The translations under genes were made by a program, and so were the position numbers. From positions 1 through 17,358 of the forward strand of contig DATJXG010000410.1 of NCBI GenBank assembly GCA_035500455.1: 17,358 nucleotides of DNA. Direction: 5' to 3'. Shown here piece after piece: positions 13,094-17,358 of this stretch; the first letter of the stretch is position 1, and every line of letters starts with the position of its first letter. The notes under the pieces are model-generated. The model was not told the origin of the DNA. It saw nothing but the letters and a program-made list of their open reading frames with translations, and ran no database searches. Source of the DNA: DATJXG01 sp035500455. Its GTDB lineage: Bacteria > Acidobacteriota > Terriglobia > Terriglobales > Acidobacteriaceae.

Positions 13094-13996
13094 ATGCGGC
13101 CGATTCGCTCTTCCATTGATGAAGGTCATCCGGACTATCCCGTCCTGGCAATGCTGCGCGACGCTGTCGCCAGTAGAGCAGGGGGACTCGCCGACCTGCA
13201 GATAAAATTTCCCGGTATTGTAAGGGATGCGATCGATTTTGTGCTTGACCCCGTGCGGACAGCTCGAACCAAAGTTCGCGACTTAGATAATGTCGAAAAA
13301 ACCTTTATAGGGCTTAAGTTAGAGCATTTCGTCCGCGATATGCTCGACGTGCCAAAAGGCCTCCGCGACCTTCGAATTGGGGACATGGATGTCGATATCA
13401 AAAATACCGTTGGCCAAAATTGGTCAATTCCCGTCGAGACTTACCGGGCGTCAGAACCATGCCTCTTGATGGCAATCGATGATGACAATTTCACCTGTTC
13501 TCTCGGTCTCATCATCGCCAAGCCAGAATATTTACATGCAGGGGCGGGTAATAGAGATTCCAAAAAAGGCGTGTCGAGTGAGGGCTTTAAGCATATCCTT
13601 TGGCTGGTCCACAATGAACCCTTTCCGGCAAGCCGGTTTATGGGTTTCGACATGGCCCGCTTCCGCGAGCTACGAAAAATCAAAGGCGGTAATATTCGCG
13701 TCGTCTCATTTGTTCGTGAAAACCTCCGGCGCATCATCCATCGGGATGTCATGCTGGCGCTGCTATTCGACCAAAATGACCCTATGAAACGCCTTCGAGC
13801 AAATGGCGGAGCGCCAGACACATTAAAGCACGATAGAATCTCTATTCTTATTGGAACCTTCCTCGTTGATCGCAGGATAGCTGAGCACTTTGGTTTTCCA
13901 AATCTTCAGCCGGACGAAATCGTGGCCGTTCAAGCCGACACCGATGACGAATGGGAGTTGGCCAAAAAATCGGGGTCTTCAAAAGCCACCGAATGA
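13094..13996 (+). CDS. NaeI-family type II restriction endonuclease
   Basis: This 300-residue protein is predicted to cut unmethylated GCCGGC. The first part has VRTARTKVRDLDNVEKTFIG and LKLEHFVRDML (Glu77), then DLRIGDMDVDIKN, giving Asp92, Asp101 and Lys103. The spacing Asp-9-Asp-2-Lys is identical to the NaeI catalytic residues Asp86, Asp95 and Lys97, with Glu77 near the place of NaeI Glu70. NSKKG/SSEGFKHILWLVH-like and NIRVVSFVRENL segments follow, and the length is close to NaeI (about 317). A GTG at 13076 is an alternative start, with only a poor AGG. NaeI itself has a topoisomerase-like second domain and two DNA-binding sites; the C-terminal half here would hold the equivalent. It lies between its methylase and vsr. 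Confidence 0.82.
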   Translation: MRPIRSSIDEGHPDYPVLAMLRDAVASRAGGLADLQIKFPGIVRDAIDFVLDPVRTARTKVRDLDNVEKTFIGLKLEHFVRDMLDVPKGLRDLRIGDMDVDIKNTVGQNWSIPVETYRASEPCLLMAIDDDNFTCSLGLIIAKPEYLHAGAGNRDSKKGVSSEGFKHILWLVHNEPFPASRFMGFDMARFRELRKIKGGNIRVVSFVRENLRRIIHRDVMLALLFDQNDPMKRLRANGGAPDTLKHDRISILIGTFLVDRRIAEHFGFPNLQPDEIVAVQADTDDEWELAKKSGSSKATE

Positions 13997-14032
13997 CGGT
14001 TGCCGTGCTATGCCTTCCTCGGATTAGCTGCA

Positions 14033-14449
14033 ATGGTTGACAAACTCACCAAAGAACACCGCTCTGAAAATATGCGGCGGATACACAGCAAAGGCATGAA
14101 GCCTGAGCTGCTCGTCCGGAAATTGGCTCACAAGCTCGGCTACCGCTTTCGGCTACACAGACCAGACCTTCCAGGAAGGCCGGACCTTGTATTTCCTGGC
14201 CGCCGCAAAATCATTTTCGTACATGGCTGTTTCTGGCATGGGCACGATGATCCTAACTGTATTGACGGACGCCGGAAACCGAAATCGAACTTGGAATACT
14301 GGTTACCGAAACTTGCCCGCAATAAAGAAAGAGATGCTGCCAACGAAGCTGCATTGATCGGTCAGGGATGGGCGGTCTTGACGATTTGGGAATGCGATCT
14401 TCGTAAGACGAACCTTCTGGCCGAAAAGTTAAAATCATTCCTGAATTGA
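14033..14449 (+). CDS. vsr: Vsr very-short-patch-repair endonuclease
   Basis: Vsr nicks at T:G mismatches formed when 5-methylcytosine deaminates, protecting methylated sites from C-to-T mutation. The 138 residues fit the family (E. coli Vsr 156): HRSENMRRIHSKGMKPELLVRK, LHRPDLPGRPDLVFPGRRK with catalytic Asp51, then IIFVHGCFWHGHDDPNC and WECDL. Cys66, His71, Cys76 and Cys121 match the zinc ligands. ATG 14033 is chosen over the longer frame from 14000 because the family begins near here; no strong ribosome site is seen. It starts 36 bases after the endonuclease gene, consistent with one operon. Its last 15 bases overlap the converging HEPN gene. Confidence 0.93.
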   Translation: MVDKLTKEHRSENMRRIHSKGMKPELLVRKLAHKLGYRFRLHRPDLPGRPDLVFPGRRKIIFVHGCFWHGHDDPNCIDGRRKPKSNLEYWLPKLARNKERDAANEAALIGQGWAVLTIWECDLRKTNLLAEKLKSFLN

Positions 14450-14983
14450 ATTCTTCTCTAATTCAAATCTACTGAAAGCTCTCTCAATCCAGACGACAAC
14501 TTTCGATGCCGCGTCAAAAGCCTCTTTTACTTCACGCAGCGTCTTATTTATCGCAAATGTAGCATAATTGTTGTGTACCAAGCTATTCCGAAGCCGACAA
14601 AAGTCTAGAAATGCCAACTGCGTCTCTCGGTCGACTCCTTGTTGTTGAAAGTCATTTTTCGCCCACACAGAAAACTCATCTCCAAACCTAGAAATGAAAC
14701 CATTTATATTCTTTGTGTCGGCTGAAAAATCAAACAAAGAAAAAAACTTTCGATCAATCGCTTGGTGGAAAGTGAAGTGTTTCATCGAGGCCGTCAATGT
14801 TGATTGACCTAAGTAAGCTTCAATTGCCGAGATAACCTTCCGTTCAAAATAGCTTGCTCCCGCAAGCAGTAGGGCCTTAGCACTGTGCTCTCCATAAGCC
14901 GTTGCCGCCGACGCATCACTAGATGCGGCAATTATCTTCTCAATCGCAGAAAGTTCTTCATGAATGCGCTCTACCTCATTCAT
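14435..14983 (-). CDS. HEPN-domain protein, predicted RNase effector
   Basis: This all-helical 182-residue protein has the HEPN signature RNSLVH (Arg132-x4-His137) in helix 4, within LDFCRLRNSLVHNNYA, the active-site motif of HEPN ribonucleases. The N-terminal half (FERKVISAIEAYL, about 45-58) and overall size resemble the RiboL-PSP / MAE_28990-like HEPN groups; that assignment is from memory. It starts nine bases after the DUF262 stop, with GAGGG overlapping that stop, so the two form a tight operon with DUF262 first. DNA here is markedly AT-rich against the plasmid backbone, suggesting separate acquisition. Likely role: RNA cleavage triggered or restrained by the DUF262 partner, as an abortive-infection or toxin component (inference). 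Confidence 0.75.
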   Translation of the reverse strand: MNEVERIHEELSAIEKIIAASSDASAATAYGEHSAKALLLAGASYFERKVISAIEAYLGQSTLTASMKHFTFHQAIDRKFFSLFDFSADTKNINGFISRFGDEFSVWAKNDFQQQGVDRETQLAFLDFCRLRNSLVHNNYATFAINKTLREVKEAFDAASKVVVWIERAFSRFELEKNSIQE

Positions 14984-14992
14984 GAGCTGCCC

Positions 14993-16159
14993 TCAGGAAT
15001 GCGGGTTAAAAATATCTGCTGCCGCATTCAACCTGCCCTGCACATTGGTTTGTTTGGTCGTTCCTTCCTGCAGAAAATTCTCTATTCCACCTTCAAGTTC
15101 ACGTATTTTAGCCTCATCGATGGCGACCTCAGCGGCGGAACCGGCCTCCCATTGGGTCCTTGCAACGCCATAAAATGCTGACTCGAAGAGTGCTATCGAA
15201 AAGCGATTCGTCTTCTCTGGTTCGAAAATCTTCTCCGGAAGCGCAGAGACACCCTTTAAAAACTCCCGAAAAATCTGCTCGGCCAAGTCAAGCTTTTCAC
15301 CGACGATCGTCCGTTTCGCTTTCCCCGAAAAGGCATCAAGGAATCTTACCATCGACGGTTGGTAATTCGGTCCATCGATGAGCATTGCAAAGCATCTGAG
15401 TAAAAGCTCAACATCTCTCATGTAATCGTCCTCTGCAGGACGACCGATTAATTTGCGCCACACAGGATCGGTGTTGAGTTGATATAGAAGGCGAAAAAAA
15501 TCTGATTCATATAAATTTGCCCGCATCTCTTGCGGGCGCAAATTCACGCCTCCCGTATTTAGACGGTTGTAGATTTCTTTAATCGATGAATTATCATCTT
15601 TTGGCTCATTTTGCTTGATGATAACAACTCTTACTGGCGTTAAATCTAGCCTGGTTTTGTATTCTCCAAGGCCGGCATAAGTCATGTCATTTAAAGGACT
15701 TTTGCTTCCGTCGTCTCGGTCGGGAAGTTTAATTCTAAAATCCGTGAACATCGTTTTGTCCTGGAGCATCGTGTCAGGTATTTTCTTATGCTCTTTGAAC
15801 GCCGCCCGTATTTGCGCCCGAGTCCCAGGGCGAGGAAATTTCATTTTAATAAAGAAGTAGAGCGACATTAATCGCTGTTGACCATCCAAAATTAAAAATC
15901 TGTTTTTGCTCTCTTCAAACAGAAAAATCTGAGGAATTGGCAGCCCCAGTATAAGCGATTCGACAAATTTAGAAGAACGTTGCAAATCCCAAGTGAAAAA
16001 CCGCTGAATTGAAGGTATGACGATCGCGCCAGAATCGAGATACGATCCAATCGTTAGGACATTGAAATCATTCGGACTCGCGGTGATATCGTATTCGGTA
16101 ATCGCGTTGCCTTCTCCTTCGCTAGGCACATCTTCCATAAAAGTTTCGTCTTCAGCCAT
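14993..16159 (-). CDS. DUF262 (GmrSD-N/ParB-like) protein without nuclease domain
   Basis: DUF262 is the N-terminal domain of GmrSD, BrxU and SspE-type defence proteins, a ParB/Srx-like fold that binds or hydrolyses NTP. Motifs in order: IPSIQRFFTWD (48-58), GLPIPQIFLFEE (72-83), the hallmark LDGQQRLMSLYFF (91-103), and IYNRLNTGGVNLRPQEMR (196-213). The 388 residues end in a helical region; the DUF1524 HNH nuclease that usually follows is absent, so any nuclease activity must come from the partner HEPN gene downstream. ATG 16159 lies 12 bases after the resolvase stop, with only AGAAAG upstream. The AT-rich composition changes sharply at the resolvase end. Function as sensor/NTPase of a two-gene defence unit is inference. 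Confidence 0.85.
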   Translation of the reverse strand: MAEDETFMEDVPSEGEGNAITEYDITASPNDFNVLTIGSYLDSGAIVIPSIQRFFTWDLQRSSKFVESLILGLPIPQIFLFEESKNRFLILDGQQRLMSLYFFIKMKFPRPGTRAQIRAAFKEHKKIPDTMLQDKTMFTDFRIKLPDRDDGSKSPLNDMTYAGLGEYKTRLDLTPVRVVIIKQNEPKDDNSSIKEIYNRLNTGGVNLRPQEMRANLYESDFFRLLYQLNTDPVWRKLIGRPAEDDYMRDVELLLRCFAMLIDGPNYQPSMVRFLDAFSGKAKRTIVGEKLDLAEQIFREFLKGVSALPEKIFEPEKTNRFSIALFESAFYGVARTQWEAGSAAEVAIDEAKIRELEGGIENFLQEGTTKQTNVQGRLNAAADIFNPHS

Positions 16160-16171
16160 GCCATTATCTTT

Positions 16172-16756
16172 CTATTTGAACTTCAAAGAAGACCCGAGCC
16201 TCGCAATCGTCGTTACTCCGACATTATAGCTCTGCGCCAGCTCCTTCAACGTCGCACCCTCGGCGCGTCGGTGCCTAGCCTCAGCCTGTTGCTGCGGAGT
16301 GAGGGCGGGGGGGCGCCCCATGTGCTGCCCACGTGCCTTGGCCCGGCTTCGCCCCTCGGCCGTGCGGGTGCGGATCAGGTCGCGCTCCACGTCCGCCAAT
16401 CCACCCAGCACCGCCAGCATAAGCCGCCCGGTGCTGGTGCCAGTATCGGCCCAAGGCTCCGCCAACGACCGGAAAGCGGCCCCGACATCGGTAATGCACT
16501 TCACAATGCTGAACAGGTCAAAGGTGGAGCGCGCCAGGCGGTCGATCCGCGTCACCACCACCACGTCGCCGGCAGCAAGCTGGCGGAGCATCTTCTGCAG
16601 CTCCCTCCGATCGGCGCGCGCGCCCGTTACCTTCTCCCGGTAAATATGGCTGCAGCCGGCCGCGTGTAGCTGCTCAAGCTGGGCATCGAGCGTTTGGCCC
16701 TGGGTGCTGACGCGGGCATAGCCATGGAGGCGGGCAGGGGGCTTATTTTCGGTCAT
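16172..16756 (-). CDS. Serine recombinase (resolvase/invertase family)
   Basis: It cuts and rejoins DNA at paired sites, likely resolving plasmid multimers or a past transposition. The 194 residues have the catalytic domain HGYARVSTQGQTLDAQLEQL with Ser17, then VVVVTRIDRLARS, GRLMLAVLGGLADVERDLIRTRTAEGR (long E helix), GRPPALT and a C-terminal helix-turn-helix ATLKELAQSYNVGVTTIARL. It ends with a short extra tail GSSLKFK that runs into AT-rich DNA. Overall it resembles Tn3-type TnpR and DNA invertases; no transposase gene is present. It is divergent from the XRE gene, and inverted repeats lie just before its ATG at 16756. Confidence 0.9.
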   Translation of the reverse strand: MTENKPPARLHGYARVSTQGQTLDAQLEQLHAAGCSHIYREKVTGARADRRELQKMLRQLAAGDVVVVTRIDRLARSTFDLFSIVKCITDVGAAFRSLAEPWADTGTSTGRLMLAVLGGLADVERDLIRTRTAEGRSRAKARGQHMGRPPALTPQQQAEARHRRAEGATLKELAQSYNVGVTTIARLGSSLKFK

Positions 16757-16758
16757 AT

Positions 16759-16812
16759 CTTTCGGAAAGAATAACCACTTGATGCGACAGGTTCAAGCAA
16801 ATTTTCCGAAAG
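16759..16812. repeat. Inverted repeat upstream of the resolvase, candidate res site
   Basis: CTTTCGGAAA (16759-16768) is the exact reverse complement of TTTCCGAAAG (16803-16812), 34 bases apart. The left copy is itself a 5-1-5 palindrome (CTTTCGGAAAG). TTTTCGG recurs at 16746-16752 and 16820-16826. Resolvases bind clustered dyads next to their own gene, so this may be res and the operator of the resolvase. Confidence 0.5.
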
Positions 16813-16919
16813 TCTTGATTTTCGGATGATCAGCGGGTGTCTCCTGACTGTCGTGCTGCTGTCGTGTTGTCGCCTTGATGATCTGAAGCAGGTTGTTGAA
16901 CACGAAAGGAGCTATCATC

Positions 16920-17243
16920 ATGACCATGACACTGAATCCCGATGATTCGCATGAAACTGCCCGTTACCTGACGCCTGCCGAGATCGGTGCGCTTGTTCGC
17001 ACCATTCGGGTGATGCAGGGCTGGTCACAGGAAACACTCGCCGAACTGTCCGGGCTACAAACGCGCACCATACAACGAGTTGAGCAAGGACAGACGACAA
17101 GCTTGGATACAAAACGGGCAATTGCACGGGCTTTCAAACTGGAGGACATCGATTTCTTCAACTCCCTCAAGGCATTTCCATCTGATGAGCAAATCAGGAG
17201 GCAACAGGAAGCGTTCAAGGTCGTGCCCCAGGTGGTGGTGTAG
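16920..17243 (+). CDS. XRE-family helix-turn-helix regulator
   Basis: This 107-residue protein has a Cro/C1-type HTH at about residues 18-75: LTPAEIGALVRTIRVMQGWSQETLAELSGLQTRTIQRVEQGQTTSLDTKRAIARAF. A short helical tail (SDEQIRRQQEAFKVV) may serve dimerisation. ATG 16920 is chosen because AAAGGAG (16905-16911) lies eight bases upstream; an upstream TTG at 16893 lacks one. It is divergent from the resolvase, and the shared 163-base gap contains the TTTCGG dyads, so it might also regulate that gene. It could be an antitoxin-like regulator, but no toxin partner is seen to its right within the window. Confidence 0.82.
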   Translation: MTMTLNPDDSHETARYLTPAEIGALVRTIRVMQGWSQETLAELSGLQTRTIQRVEQGQTTSLDTKRAIARAFKLEDIDFFNSLKAFPSDEQIRRQQEAFKVVPQVVV

Positions 17244-17245
17244 GT

Positions 17246-17323
17246 GGCCGGTAATCGGCCTGCCGTAGCGACCGCCGAGAGTCTGGCGGAGGCGGGCCGA
17301 TTGGCGGCCACCGGGGCGGTTTT
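17246..17323 (+). terminator. Paired GGCCG-N5-CGGCC hairpins, terminator-like
   Basis: GGCCG-GTAAT-CGGCC (17246-17260) lies just after the XRE stop, and a second stem with the same arms, GGCCG-ATTGG-CGGCC, lies at 17295-17309. CCGCC/GGCGG (17272-17289) sits between them, and a run of five T follows at 17320-17324. This looks like the transcription end of the XRE gene, but the T-run is about ten bases from the last stem. Confidence 0.4.
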
Positions 17324-17358
17324 TGGGTAGCATTGGGTTGCGAGTCTCAACGCCAACC

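Noticed and set aside
16172..17243. Complete transposon around the resolvase
   Set aside because: No transposase gene and no matching terminal inverted repeats were found in the window.
16920..17243. Toxin-antitoxin pair based on the XRE protein
   Set aside because: No small toxin-like gene is adjacent to it; the neighbour is a divergent resolvase.

Overview
The window reads as the backbone plus cargo of a mobilizable plasmid from an alphaproteobacterium. Family resemblance of the transfer and replication proteins suggests an acetic acid bacterium (Acetobacteraceae), but that is inference. Backbone genes are GC-rich. The restriction-modification genes, and above all the HEPN/DUF262 pair, are clearly more AT-rich, as expected of acquired cargo. 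Replication, partition and mobilization modules are all present within 17.4 kb, so the window may be a whole circular plasmid opened at an arbitrary point. I cannot prove circularity.

Left part (1-1516): a hypothetical gene; a small helix-turn-helix protein (minus strand) behind a promoter region with two palindromes; a divergent short reading frame that looks broken by one missing A; a perfect 26-bp palindrome; and a serine-type tRNA (1401-1488) with an abnormal anticodon loop and a mismatched acceptor end.

Transfer region (1517-7879): a Ti-type TraA relaxase-helicase and a downstream DUF6118-like membrane protein lie on the minus strand. A divergent operon on the plus strand holds traD, a GNAT acetyltransferase and the coupling protein traG, with start and stop codons overlapping. 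Between the two arms is an RSF1010-like oriT: an inverted repeat followed directly by GTAAGTGCGCCCT. No mating-pair-formation (VirB/Trb) genes are present, so transfer would need a helper.

Replication and partition (7880-11926): a hairpin-rich segment, a DnaA-box-like site, AT-rich DNA, 22-bp-phased iterons and a Rep_3-family initiator. A glyoxalase/bleomycin-resistance-type (VOC) gene sits between the iterons and rep. Then come a small protein with a possible Cys-His-Asp triad, a parA plus ribbon-helix-helix partition pair with three copies of a 12-bp motif upstream, and an unrecognised divergent gene.

Defence cargo (12065-16159): a C5 DNA methyltransferase, a NaeI-type restriction endonuclease and a Vsr mismatch endonuclease on the plus strand. 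Two copies of the predicted target GCCGGC lie in the short M-R gap. Converging on these is an AT-rich two-gene unit, a DUF262 protein followed by an Rx4H HEPN protein. This is the best candidate here for a poorly described defence or toxin system. It lies directly behind a serine resolvase gene (16172-16756) that has inverted repeats upstream and a divergent XRE regulator at the right end.

Together the plasmid copies itself (Rep/iterons), segregates (ParA/RHH), may resolve multimers (resolvase), hitch-hikes by conjugation (oriT/TraA/TraD/TraG), and protects itself and its host (RM-Vsr, DUF262-HEPN).
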